The translations under genes and the position numbers were made by a program. From Lewinellaceae bacterium (GTDB lineage: Bacteria > Bacteroidota > Bacteroidia > Chitinophagales > Saprospiraceae): a stretch of 24,967 nucleotides of DNA. The stretch spans positions 1-24,967 of the forward strand of contig JADJOD010000051.1 of the NCBI GenBank assembly GCA_016713985.1, read 5' to 3'. The notes below the pieces were generated by a model. That model searched no databases. It was given only the letters and a program-made list of their open reading frames with translations, and was not told where the DNA came from. Below, piece by piece: positions 1-9,278 of this stretch (within the stretch, counting starts at the first letter, position 1; each line of letters begins with the position of its first letter).

Positions 1-237
1 TGCGATATATCAACCAACTCGCTCCAGCGTTCATAAAAACTGTCGGACGGTCCTGACCCCACCAGCCAGTGAATACACCAGTTCACGGTGTAATCGCCTC
101 GTTTCCAGGAAGTGCCAATACCCCTCCGGGGCTTGTATTGAGTTCAAATATTTCGGTATCGAAACCATTCATTTGTGGGTAGGCGCTGGCACTCATGCCG
201 GCCATCCCGCCCCCGATGATCAGTACTTTTTTCGCAT
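1..237 (-). CDS. FAD/NAD(P)-dependent oxidoreductase, phytoene-desaturase-like, partial
   Basis: Only the N-terminal part lies in the window; the gene runs off the left edge. The minus strand encodes a Rossmann dinucleotide-binding start (KVLIIGGGMAGMSA) followed by an acidic strand end (EIFELN) and PGG, the FAD-binding pattern of the CrtI/phytoene-desaturase-like amine oxidase superfamily. After a one-base break near 105-115 the other frame continues with TSWKRGDYTVNWCIHWLVG, which fits the segment that normally follows PGG in this family. The likely start is the ATG at 235-237: one extra A in the A run just after it gives M-R-K-K-V-L-I-I-G, a typical start. An upstream in-frame ATG at 286 would add residues without family character. 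The substrate is unknown; it could be a carotenoid-type or unrelated lipid oxidoreductase. Confidence 0.75.
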
Positions 238-307
238 GGCAGGGTATGTGAGGGATATTGCGATGCAAAGTTGCGTGCAGTTGCAATTCTGGCTGGCGGG
301 ACGTTGG

Positions 308-1292
308 TCAGGCATGACCGGTGACCGGTGTCATCGTGCCTGATTTGCAGCGCAGTTTCCAGATATGCGGCAGGTGGGCTGATACCTTTCCCCAAAATCC
401 GTCGTCGAGCAAACGGGCGCTTTCGCCGGCCAGGGCGGCGTGTTCCTGCAGGCGGGAAGGAAGCGACTGCCGACACCCCGGTCTTTTCAGATTTTCCTGA
501 AAAAGACACCGAACAAGCGGCAGTGCGTGTGAAATATTGCCGCCGATGATCAGTATTTCCGCTCCGAATGTCTGAAGCGGAGCCGCCAGGCATTCTGCGA
601 GATTTCGTCCGAATTGGGCAAAGCTCCTTTGACGGTGTCATCGCTGCCCGCTTTGTCCATCAGTTCTTTTACGCCGGAAACGGTTTGTCCGCTTGTTTTT
701 TGGTAACGCCCTGACAAACCAGCCCGTGGAAAAATAGTTGTCGGCACTTCCGTCCCGGTAAGGCAGGTGCCAGAGGCAGCCCTCCTTTCGGCACGTCCGC
801 GCGCTCCACCACCGGCACGCCGTTTTCGATAAATGCGGAGCCGAAACCCGTTCCCAAAGTGCATCACCACCACTTTTTGAAACCCGCGCGGCCTTCGCCG
901 ATCCAGGCTTCCCAACGGCAAAAGAAGTGGCGTCGTTCAAAATCGCATGGGCAGATTGATCGCGCTCCGTCGCTAATAAAGGGTTCAGGGCCGAAGGAAT
1001 GTGGATGTTGTACAGGTTGAGGAACTTGTGCTGCATTTGGGGCACGCCGTTGCGGTAGTCGAAAGGCCCGGGAATGGCGAATCCGATGCCGGAAAGCCGC
1101 TTTTCATCCGTTTTTGCGATGGTTTGGTTCAAGCGGCGGCCCAGGCGTGCAGGATCACTTCCGCTGTGGCATGGTGATCGTACGGATTCGCGGGAAAGGG
1201 TTTTTCCAGCAGCCGGCCTTCAGGCATTTCCACCGCCGCGCAGATGTAAAGCCGCCGATATCGACGCCGATGGATAAGTTTTTTTGCGTCAT
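308..1292 (-). CDS. ROK-family sugar kinase
   Basis: A cytoplasmic ATP-dependent sugar kinase of the ROK family, probably acting on glucose, fructose or a related hexose. The start ATG (1290-1292) gives MTQKNLSIGVDIGG, the phosphate-1 motif of the actin-like ATPase fold. Later come GIGFAIPGPFDY (ROK signature region), LGTGFGSAFIENG (phosphate-2/hinge region) and ILIIGGNIS with a C-terminal ARLLDDGFWGKV segment, all in family order. Total length of about 328 residues suits the family. At least four frame breaks are needed (about 1240, 1130, 870-720 and 560). It lies about 130 bp downstream of glucokinase on the same strand. Substrate specificity cannot be read from the sequence. Confidence 0.8.
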
Positions 1293-1424
1293 CGATCTGA
1301 ATTTTGTGGAATTCCGTTCCTTTTTACGTTATAAACCCGTCCATTTTTCCAGGTGAAAACGCTCCCGAATCGCCCGGCAGAACAGGCGCCGGCCGGACCG
1401 TATTCGCTCCGGGCGGCTTAAATT

Positions 1425-2454
1425 TCAGCATTTCCCGTAATAAGCGGCGCCGAGCAGCACGGCTTTGCTGTTCAGCACCACGTGTACCGGCACGGTCTCA
1501 ATCAGCGGGCGCAGGCGCCCCACCTGGATAAAATGTTCGAGAAAATAGCCTGCAGGTGTTCGTTCCAGATTTTTGGCGGAATGCCGCCGCCGATAAAAAA
1601 TCCCGCCGGTTGCGTTTAGTTTCAGGGCCAGGTTGGACGATTCTACGGCTAGTACCGCATAAATACCCGTAATGTTTCCATACTGATCGGGCAACCCTCC
1701 TGCGCGCTGGACCCGATCACCGCGCCACGTTCCCGGGTTTTCATTTGTTCCTGCACCTCGGCGGGTTCCTCCCAGTTTTTTACATCCCGCAGAAAATCGT
1801 AGATGTTACAGATGCCGAGGCCGGACACGACCCGTTCCCAACTCACGTGGCCGTATTTATTTTGCAAATACTGGAGCAGTTCCCAGTCGAAGTCGTTGCG
1901 CGGTGCAAAATCGGTGTGCCCGCCTTCCGTGGCGAACGGATGCAGGGCGGCGCCATCCCAATACAATCCCGCTTCACCCATCCCGTGCCGGGCGCGATTA
2001 TGGCGGCATTCCCCTTCGGCTGGGCCTTGCCCGGATAAATGGTCACGAGGTCTTTTTCCGTCAGGGCCGCCAGGCCGTACGCTTCGGCTTCGAGGTCGTT
2101 GATCAGAAATACCTGCGGAATACCCAATTCTTCGATCAACAGCCGGGTATCGAGGTGCCAACCCAGGTTGGTGGCGTATGCTTTGCCCTCCTGAACGGGA
2201 CCGGCAAAAGCGATGCTAAAGCGCTGCGGCCGGCTGCTGCTGCCTGCCATAAACGTGCGGACCGCTTCGGCTAAGGAGCCGAATTGCCGCGACGGATATA
2301 CCGTTTCTTTGATAAAAGACGCGTCGCCGTCGTGTATTTCGATCAACGCCAGAATGGTTTTGGTGCCACTGACGTCGGCGGCCAGCAAGGTTGCGCCATC
2401 AGGCAGCACTTGTTTTCTGTCCGGGAAAGCGATGGGTACCAGGGGATTGTGCAT
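1425..2454 (-). CDS. glk: Glucokinase (Glk family, PF02685 type)
   Basis: Phosphorylates glucose with ATP to glucose-6-phosphate at the entry of glycolysis, in the cytoplasm. The N-terminus has LLAADVSGTKT, the ATP-binding DxGGT-like motif (the first Gly is Ser here). SIAFAGPV and NLGWHLD follow, then FLINDLEAEAYG with the probable catalytic Asp, an APGTGxGEAGL region, FATEGGHTDFAPR, and a C-terminal LALKLNATGGIF. The end reads VVLNSKAVLLGAAYYGKC and then a stop. About 343 residues, close to the usual 320-350. Frame breaks lie near 1980, near 1660, and as a compensated pair around 1570-1590. It sits 27 bp downstream of the MFS transporter and is probably co-transcribed with it, which suggests uptake followed by phosphorylation of a sugar. 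Confidence 0.88.
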
Positions 2455-2481
2455 AACTTCAATTTTGGATAAAATTACTTT

Positions 2482-3808
2482 TTATTCATGGCGGGAAAAG
2501 ATACGTTGCTGAATTCGCTGCAACCCCAGCAGCAAAACAAGACTTACTGAAAACCAGATCACCAGCGACATGATCGAATAGCGCATACTGCCGGTCAGGT
2601 TGTCCATAAACCCCCAGATGAACAGGCCGCACATCATGGCTACTTTTTCACAGACGTCGTAAAAACTGAAGTAGCCGGCGTTGTTGCCCGTTTGGGGAAT
2701 GAGTTTGGAATACGTGGAGCGCGACAGGGCCTGAATGCCGCCCATAACCAGGCCGATGCAGGCGCCGGCGATGAAAAAATGAAGCGGCGTGACAATAAAA
2801 TAACTGCCCGCGCAGATGCCGATCCAGGCGACCACCGCCAGGGTCAGGGCTGCGCAGGTTGCCCAGTTTTTCGACAACCAGGCAAACAGGTAAGCGCCGG
2901 CAATACCTACAAATTGCAGGAGAATGATGGTGACGATGAGCGTGACGCGAAGGTGTACCTCCTTTTCTCCCAAAAGAACTCCGCTATAAACAACACCGTT
3001 TGCACGCCCATGATATAAAAAAAAGAAAGCGAGCAGAAAAGTGCGCAACAAACGTTCCCGTTTCAGCCGGTTCCAGATCTTGCTGAGTTCCCGATAGCCG
3101 TTGAGCAGGTATTTGCCTTCGGGAATTTTGCCGAAATACGGTTGGGCAAACGGGAAAGGTGATTTGGGCGAAGCCCAGCCACCACAAACCGGTCATCAAA
3201 AATGCTAAGCGCGGCAGGAGGGTGTCATCCGCGATACCCAGTTTTTTTGATTCATGATCAAAGCCAGGTTGATCAGCAGCAGGATGGTGGCGCCGATATA
3301 TCCGAAGGAAAAACCCCCGCGCACTCACCTGGTCCTGCCGGTCTTTCGGTGGCAATCGCAGGCAAATAGGCGTTGTAAAAAACTATACTTCCGGAATATC
3401 CGATGGTGGAAAGCAACACGCCGGCCAGACCGAGATACAACTGGTCGCGGCCTTCGAACCCGAAAAGCAGCAGGCAGCCGGACACGCCCAGGTAACAAAA
3501 CATCCGCATGAACCATTTCTGGTTGCCGGTGTAGTCCGAAACAGACGATAACAGGGGCGAGATCAGCGCCACCACGCCGAAGGCAAGCCCCATATTGATG
3601 GAGTACGCAACGCCGTATTTACGATCGCGAAACCGAACATCTCGAGCAGCCCGGAGCCGATAAGCCGGGTCACCTGGTTGTAATAAGCCGCAAAAATGGC
3701 CGACGTGATCACCAGCACGTACACCGAATTGGCCCAGTCGTACATCACCCAGGCTCCGATCACCTTTTTATCGTTTTTCTGGATGGGTATTTCTGCCGGT
3801 TGGTCCAT
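2482..3808 (-). CDS. MFS transporter, UMF1/Atg22-like family
   Basis: An inner-membrane major-facilitator protein of about 440 residues with roughly 12 hydrophobic segments. The N-terminus (MDQPAEIPIQKNDKKVIGAW then VMYDWANSVYV) carries the YDWANS motif typical of UMF1/Atg22-like bacterial transporters. The second half contains GGIQALSRSTYSKLIP and GYFSFYDVCEKV, also characteristic. Frame breaks lie near 3605, 3325, 3310, 3170 and 3010. Two fall in T runs on the coding strand (TTTTT and TTTTTTTT), where removing one T restores a family-like sequence, so the gene is probably intact in the cell. It heads a likely operon with glk and the ROK kinase. Substrate unknown; a sugar or small organic metabolite is an inference from the neighbours. 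Confidence 0.85.
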
Positions 3809-3841
3809 CTGTTGCAGGGTGTTGTGGTCGGGAAATGGGGA

Positions 3842-5076
3842 TCAAAACGCTTCTCCCAGGAAAAAATAAAAACCGCGCTGGCGTTTGCCCGGACCGTCGG
3901 AGTCGTCGCGCAGCGCCACGGCATAGTCGATGCGGATATTGGCCCGCGACGATTTGTTGAGCAAAATGCGCAATCCGCCGCCCGCAGCCAGGTTGAAACG
4001 GCTCCATTTTACCACGTCAGCGTCGTGAAAAACCTGTGCGCCACCGAGAAACCCGACGATGCCGATTCGTTTCCATACCTGCCAGAGTTTGGACGGTTCG
4101 CCTTCCCGCCACAAGGGCAGGCGATATTCGGCTTCAAAAGCGAGCATGTGGCGATCCTGGTAAGTGCCTTTAAAATACCCCCGGATAAATTTATGCCCGC
4201 CCACCCGCGACAAGGCGCGCAGCGGCACGGCATCGTCGGTGTACGCCACACTCATGTAGCCGCGCAAGGCGAGGGTGTGGTTTTTCCAGGGGTTGACGTA
4301 TTGCCGCATTTCGAGGGAATACGAACTAAAGGCAAAATCGCTGCCGAGCCATTTGGCGTAATAGCGGTTGTTGAATTCAATCAGGGTGCCGCGAAGCGGG
4401 TTGATCACATTGTCGCGGTTATCGTACAACACCTGAAAACCCGCCCCGGAGCGAAAGCCCGCCAATGGCGGTTTTGCACTAAAGAAGAATCCGGTCCTGT
4501 AAAATAGAAATGGTCGGGCAGGTTTTTATACCGGTACAAGGATTCGAGGTCGGCCTGAAGTCCGAAATAGAAATTTTTACGCACCCTGCGCAACACTGCC
4601 GGAGAAAATTTGATCCGGTTGGAATTGAAATTCAGGTAGTTAACGGTATCCCGCCCGCCGTCGCTGCCGACTTCCACCACCAGCACCGAAGCGTCGTTGC
4701 CGATGCCGTAGTTGCGGTCGGGATACCGCTGGAACAGGGCTTCTCCCCGGGTTCGCCATTTACGCCCGCTGCTGAACACCTCCCAGCGGCTTTCGAGCAA
4801 CACCTGTTTTGACAAGGTGTATACGGCCAGGAAATCCACCGTCGACAGCGGTGTGCCGGGATCACCTTTCCGAAGATCGAGGTAAGCGATGCCGATCACG
4901 CCGAGGGTGAGTTTGGTCTCGGGTGAATAACTGATCGCCGGGAAAACGTCCAGCCGGTTATGACCGCGGGGCGGCGCCAGGGAATCGGACATGCCGCCCT
5001 GCCCCGCCGCCGGAAACAGTGCCAGTAACAACCCTGCAAGCAAAAGCAGGCGCAGGCAAACGCTCGGTTTTTTCAT
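3842..5076 (-). CDS. Omp85/BamA-like outer-membrane beta-barrel protein (surface antigen D15 domain)
   Basis: An outer-membrane protein of about 411 residues. It begins MKKPSVCLRLLLLAGLLLAL and continues FPAAGQ, a clear signal peptide. The rest is rich in alternating beta strands with aromatic girdles. It includes the Omp85-type segment GFQVLYDNRDNVINPLRGT, a strand reading GHKFIRGYFKGTYQDRHM (the conserved RGY region of D15 barrels), and a C-terminal GFYFFLGEAF ending in Phe, as expected for recognition by the barrel-assembly machinery. No POTRA repeats fit in the short N-terminal part, so it is a stand-alone barrel rather than BamA itself. There is one frame break near 4440-4460. It might secrete or anchor something; no partner is visible. 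It lies 33 bp upstream of the MFS gene on the same strand. Confidence 0.85.
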
Positions 5077-5112
5077 ACCATTGAATTAACCCGCACAATG
5101 TATGTACTTTCA

Positions 5113-5744
5113 TCAGTTCATCACCCGGCGCAACCCGCCGAAGTAATACTGCAGACCCATCGACAGGGAAAACTGATTGGTATTATGGTGGTGGAGGAGG
5201 TTACGCCGCCGGTATCGGTGTCGAATTTGCGGGCATATGTATTTAAATGGCCTCAATGCCGAAGCCGCCTTTGGAATACACCGTTATACCCGGGCCTGCG
5301 CCGATGGCAAAAATATTGGTGCTGATACTTTCCGTGTTTTCGCCGACGGTTTGTTCGTCTTTTGAATTGCCGAAACCAAAGTTCGCCACGGCAAAAAATG
5401 CAACATTTTCATTGGCCGGCAAATAGTAGCGCATAAAAGGCCCGAACAACAAATCGCTGTCTTCCTTTTTGTCTTTATTGGGCAGTACCACCGTGTTCGA
5501 GGGGTGTAATCCGCGCCGATGCCAAGGGCGAGGTTGTCGATAACAGTAGCCGATACTGGGCGCTATGGCCGAATTGTTTCGGCGAAAGCCCTCGTCGTCC
5601 GTGTCGCCGCTGGGTGACCTTTTGAACTGGCGGTGGAAAACCGCGACGGTTGCTCCACCATAAAATTGCCTTTGTCCAGGATTTGGGCGGAAACAACGGC
5701 ACTCGACAAAAGGGTCAAAATGCGATCAATGGTAATTTTTTCAT
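5113..5744 (-). CDS. Small outer-membrane beta-barrel protein (OmpW/OprF-like size)
   Basis: A predicted secreted barrel of about 210 residues. The start ATG at 5742-5744 gives MKKLPLIAF, and after one frame step LTLLSSAVVSAQ, a signal peptide. Barrel-like strands follow: GNFMV, an IAPSIGY-type strand, LALGIGADY, LLFGPFMRYYLPANENVAFF and IGAGPGITVYSKGGFGIEA. The end reads NQFSLSMGLQYYFGG, typical of eight-stranded Bacteroidota barrels of the porin/OmpW-like clan. At least five frame breaks (about 5715, 5640, 5520-5490, 5250 and 5170) prevent a continuous reading. It is separated from ATPase-1 by about 175 bp containing a weak hairpin. Function unknown; no enzymatic motif is seen. Confidence 0.72.
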
Positions 5745-5821
5745 GGTGCAAAAATGGTTAGGTTGGAATGGGATCGGGCAAATGTGGCTTGCCTTGTTCC
5801 ATTTATCCCGGAAAGAAAATA

Positions 5822-5840
5822 CGGCCGGAAAACCGGCTTT
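5822..5840 (-). terminator. Weak hairpin downstream of the Ca2+-type ATPase gene
   Basis: GCCGG, an AAAA loop and CCGGC form a five-base-pair stem at 5824-5837, 80 bp past the stop of ATPase-1. On the minus strand a T-rich stretch follows after a few bases, so it could act as an intrinsic terminator, but the stem is short. The rest of the 5745-5919 gap shows no recognisable gene. Confidence 0.3.
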
Positions 5841-5919
5841 ATACCTTCCGACGCACCAAAGGTCATGGGGTATGGGTAAGAAGAACGATGAGCGGGGTCA
5901 TGTGAACGGACGATTATCG

Positions 5920-8536
5920 TCAAACGTGACCATGACGGGAAGGGGATATTACCCGCCGGGCCCGGATTCTGTACACCAGTTTTTCCACTTCCACCGCCCA
6001 AAAAGTAATGGAAGAAGCCCCCAGTACCGCCAGCAATTCGTACAGGGTAAGCGGCGCGGTTTTGAACACGGGGTTCAAAAAAGGCACATAGATGGTGGCC
6101 AATTGCAGGACGAAGGTCAGGGCTACCGCGCCCAGCAAGGGCATATTGGAGAACAAGCCCTGCCGGAACAAGGATTGGGTTTCGGAACGAATGGCCAGCA
6201 CATGTCCCATCTGGCTGAAACTCAACACGGCAAAAACCATCGTTTGCCAGTGCCCGTCGCCGAGGTGGATCGCCAGGGCCTGGGTGGACAAACAAACAAT
6301 GCCAATCAGCAAACCGACCCAGATGATATGCCTGCCGAGCCCGCCGGCAAACACACTTTCGCCGGCAGGCCGCGGCGGCCGGCTCATGATTCCTTTTTCC
6401 GCCGGTTCGGCGGCGATGGCTATACTGGGCAAGCCGTCGGAAACCAAGTTGATCCAGAGGATATGTATGGGCAGGAGCGGGATGGGTAATCCAAAAAACG
6501 GCGCCAGCAAAATGGTCCATATTTCGCCCGAATTGCCGGTCATGATGTATTTGATGAACTTGCGGATGTTGTCGAATATCCGCCAGGCTCTGGCGGACGG
6601 CCTTGACGATGGTGGCGAAGTTGTCGTCGAGCAGGATCATATCTGCCGCTTCTTTCGAACATCGGTGCCGGTGATACCCATCGCCACGCCGATATCCGCC
6701 CGTTTGAGGACGGGGCGTCGTTCACCCCGTCGCCTGTCATGGCCACAAAATACCCTTTGTCCTGCAAGGCTTTTACAATGTTGAGTTTTGTTCGGCGACA
6801 CGCGGGCATAAACGCGGATGTGTTCCACTTTTTGTTCAAATTCCCCGGCGGTTAAAGCGGCGAGTTCCGCTGCCGGTGACCACCAGGTCGGCGGCGGATT
6901 CGATGATCCCCAGTTTTCCGGCGATGTTTTTGCGGTGAGCAGGTGATCGCCGGTGATCATAACCGGTCGTATGCCGGCTGTTTTGCACTCGTGTACCGCC
7001 TGCCGGGCTTCTTCCCGCGGAGGGTCCATCAGGCCAGCGATGCCGACGACGGTAAACCCGGACTCCATCGTTTCGGGCGTAATTTCGGCGGGTAAAGTGG
7101 GGAATCGCCGGATGGCGAACCCCAAAACGCGCAAGCCGTTTTCCGCCATGTGGTCGCCAAGTTTTGTCCACCGGGCCTTCTCCTGCGGCGAAAGTCCGGC
7201 CGCCAGGTCGAGCAGACCGTCGAAAGCGCCTTTGGTAAAAGCAATATATTCGTCGCCTTCCCGGTGAACGGTGGTCATTCGTTTTCGTTTGGAATCGAAC
7301 GGAATTTCAGCCACCCGCGGGTGGATTCGTTCCAGGTCGTTTTTTGACCAGCCCTGCTCCGCAGCCGCCCGCCACAGGGCTATTTCGGTCGGGTCGCCGA
7401 TAGATTTTCCGTCGTGGCTTCCCGACACATCGTTGCATAAAGCCATGACTTTTAATAACAAACGAACTTGTTCCTCTTCCCGGTGCGCACCGGTATCCGC
7501 CGGCGTAAACCGGGTATTCCCGGAATACATTTCCTGAACCGCCATTTTGTTGAGGGTCAGGGTGCCCGTTTTATCGGTACAGATAAAGTTGACCGAACCC
7601 AGGGTTTCCACGGCGGGTAGTTTCCGGACAAGCGCCTTTTGGCGGACCATCCGCCGCGCGCCCAACGAGAGGGCGATGGTGATGACGGCGGGCAGGGCTT
7701 CCGGGATAGCCGCCACAGCCAGTGAAATCGCGGTAAGCAACATCAGCAGGGGTTCTTCCCGCGCAGGTATCCGATGGTAAAAACCACCCCGCAGATCAGC
7801 AGGATGATATAGGACAGGTTTTTGCCGAATGCCGTCAGGCGTTTTTGCAGGGGGGTCTGGGTTTCCGCCTCCTGCAACAAACGCGCAATATTTCCCAGTT
7901 CGGTGGCCATGCCGGTGGCCACGGTCAGGCCGTGGGCTCTTCCAAAGGTGACATGGGTACCCTTGTAAGCCATGTTTTTGCGGTCGCCCAGGGGATGTCT
8001 TTCCGGCAAGCGTGGTTTTTTTCCACCACCTCCGATTCGCCGGTCAGCGACGATTCGTCTACCTGAGGTTAAACACTTCAAACAAGCGGATATCGGCCGG
8101 CACCACATTGCCCGCCTCCAGCACCACCACATCACCCGGCACCAGCCCGGCAGCGGGTATTTGCGCCGGAAGGCCGTCGCGGATGACGGTAACGGGATTG
8201 TGCTGCCATTTGCCGCAAGGCGTCCATGGCTTTTTCGGCGCGGTATTCCTGCACAAAACCGATGATGGCGTTCACCACCACAATCACCAGGATCACGATG
8301 GTGTCGGTCAGGTCGCCGATCAGTCCGGCTATAACCGCTGCGGCTACCAACACCAGGATCATAAAATCGGCAAACTGGCCGATCAATAGTTTCCAGGGCG
8401 ATTTTTTCTTTTTTTCTTCCAGTTCGTTCGGGCCGTACCGCAGCAGGCGTTCCGCGGCCTGGGCAGATGAAATGCCATCCGCGGAGCAGTCGAGCAGTTC
8501 GTTGATTTTTTTGACGGGAAGCAGGTGCCAGTTCAT
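5920..8536 (-). CDS. Ca2+-transporting-type P-type ATPase (P2A-like), ATPase-1
   Basis: An inner-membrane cation pump driven by ATP, about 870 residues. The N-terminal segment (WHLLPVKKINELLDC, then GISSAQAAERLLRYGPNEL) is the cation-ATPase N domain. The actuator has TGES at 8033-8044. M4 has IPEALPAV, close to the PEGL motif of SERCA-like Ca2+ pumps. The phosphorylation site CTDKTGTLT has its Asp codon at 7573-7575. The nucleotide domain follows, then MITGDH and the hinge TGDGVND (6717-6734). The C-terminal domain includes HILWINLVSDGLPS, a Ca2+-ATPase M6 feature. Frame breaks occur near 8205, 8066, 8000, 7757, 6930-6840, 6780, 6700, 6640-6600 and 6540. Its start overlaps the stop of the GNAT gene. 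Ca2+ export is the best guess; a Na+ or other divalent-ion role cannot be excluded. Confidence 0.9.
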
Positions 8537-8990
8537 GGAAGGGAAGGTAACCTTTTTTCAAAACATACGCTGTTTTCCACGCCTTCATATTGCCCGTAAT
8601 TCGGAATCCGGGTATATCCGTTCCTATCATAAAGCGCGATCGCTTCCGGTTGATTTTTCCGGTTTCCAAAACGCACCTTTTGCAGGATAATTCCGCCGCC
8701 CATTGCTCCAGTTCGGCGAGGATGTTGGTGGCGAATCCCTTTCCGCGGTGTTCAGGCAAGACATACATCCGTTTGACCTCCATTGTGCCGGCGTCGAATT
8801 CCCTGATCGCCCCGCAACCTGAGGCTTGTCCGTTTTCATAAGCTACAACGGCATATTTAATCGGAGCGATTTGGTTGAACTGGGCGTAAAAGGCATGGTC
8901 TTCACCGTCTCTTACCGCCAGTTCGGCATCGAGGTGTTTTACCAGTTCCACGAAGTCCGGGTTGCCGGCATTTGTTCTTATTATTTTCAT
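8533..8990 (-). CDS. GNAT-family N-acetyltransferase
   Basis: A single-domain acetyl-CoA-dependent acetyltransferase of about 152 residues. From the ATG at 8988-8990 it reads MKIIRTNAGNPDFVELV. The acetyl-CoA pyrophosphate-binding motif MYVLPEHRGKGFATNIL (RGKGFA at residues 82-87) and LETGK, ending beta-5, are present. After one frame break near 8655, the other frame gives QPEAIALYDRNGYTRIPNYG, the usual GNAT C-terminal motif, and ends in a TGA that overlaps the ATG of ATPase-1 (ATGA), so the two are probably translationally coupled. An in-frame extension reaches to about 9101 but is encoded by C/G tracts and has no family character, so the 8990 start is preferred. The acceptor substrate is unknown. 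Confidence 0.88.
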
Positions 8991-9018
8991 CACCGATGTT
9001 TCTGCAGGGAGTTTGAGG

Positions 9019-9066
9019 GCCGGGCGCGCCCGGCGCCCCCCCCCTCGCGCGCGCCCCCCCCCCCCC
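9019..9066. repeat. Perfect 16-bp GC palindrome followed by C9 and C13 tracts
   Basis: GCCGGGCGCGCCCGGC at 9019-9034 is a perfect palindrome. It is followed by nine C at 9036-9044, a short alternating CG stretch, and thirteen C at 9054-9066. On the minus strand, which is the sense strand for the GNAT gene starting at 8990, these are G9 and G13 runs just upstream of the start codon. The base composition is extreme compared with everything around it. G-rich structure or slippage is possible; exact run lengths are uncertain because homopolymers in this assembly are unreliable. Confidence 0.7.
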
Positions 9067-9081
9067 GCTTTGCGTCTTTTG

Positions 9082-9270
9082 GAGAAGCGTTTACGTTGCA
9101 TGACGTAATCGTTTAGGTAAAAGACGTAAAATTTTAGGTTCGAACGTAAAATTTTACGTCGGGTAACGTAAAAATTTGGGTCCGGAACCTAAACGTTTGG
9201 GTAAAAGACCTAAAAATTTGGGTCCGGAACCTAAACGTTTGGGTAAACAACGTAAAACTTCAGGAGCGAA
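9082..9270. repeat. Tandem array of about eight 21-bp near-palindromic units (42-bp A/B alternation)
   Basis: Units begin at about 9103, 9124, 9144, 9166, 9187, 9208, 9229 and 9250, and a diverged one at 9082. Lengths are 21, 20, 22, 21, 21, 21, 21 and 20 bp. Most start AC[G/C]TAAA and have a dyad core: AAACGTTT in 9187-9207 and 9229-9249, AAATTT-like in 9166-9186 and 9208-9228. The unit at 9144 contains the perfect palindrome ACGTAAAATTTTACGT (9144-9159). Blocks 9166-9207 and 9208-9249 match at 39 of 42 positions, so the true period is two alternating units. The array fills the gap between the end of ATPase-2 and the C tracts upstream of GNAT. In one plus-strand frame (9167-9274) it reads as heptads of [R/P]-K-x-L-G-x-x up to a TGA. 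Whether it is an operator or iteron-like array or a short coding sequence is undecided. Confidence 0.85.
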
Positions 9271-9278
9271 CTGAAGTT
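9256..9278 (-). terminator. Candidate intrinsic terminator overlapping the ATPase-2 stop codon
   Basis: AACTTCAG (9256-9263) and CTGAAGTT (9271-9278) form a perfect eight-base-pair inverted repeat around a seven-base loop. Reading the minus strand, the stem is followed by a short T run (TTTTACGTTG). The stop codon TGA of ATPase-2 (9260-9262) lies inside the stem. The T tract is short, so termination would be partial at best. Confidence 0.45.

Noticed and set aside
7743..9101. A 452-residue minus-strand frame
   Set aside because: It joins the real GNAT N-terminus, out-of-frame sequence and part of ATPase-1; it is produced by indels.
9082..9270. Possible CRISPR array
   Set aside because: Units are contiguous 21-bp near-palindromes with no unique spacers, and no cas gene is near.
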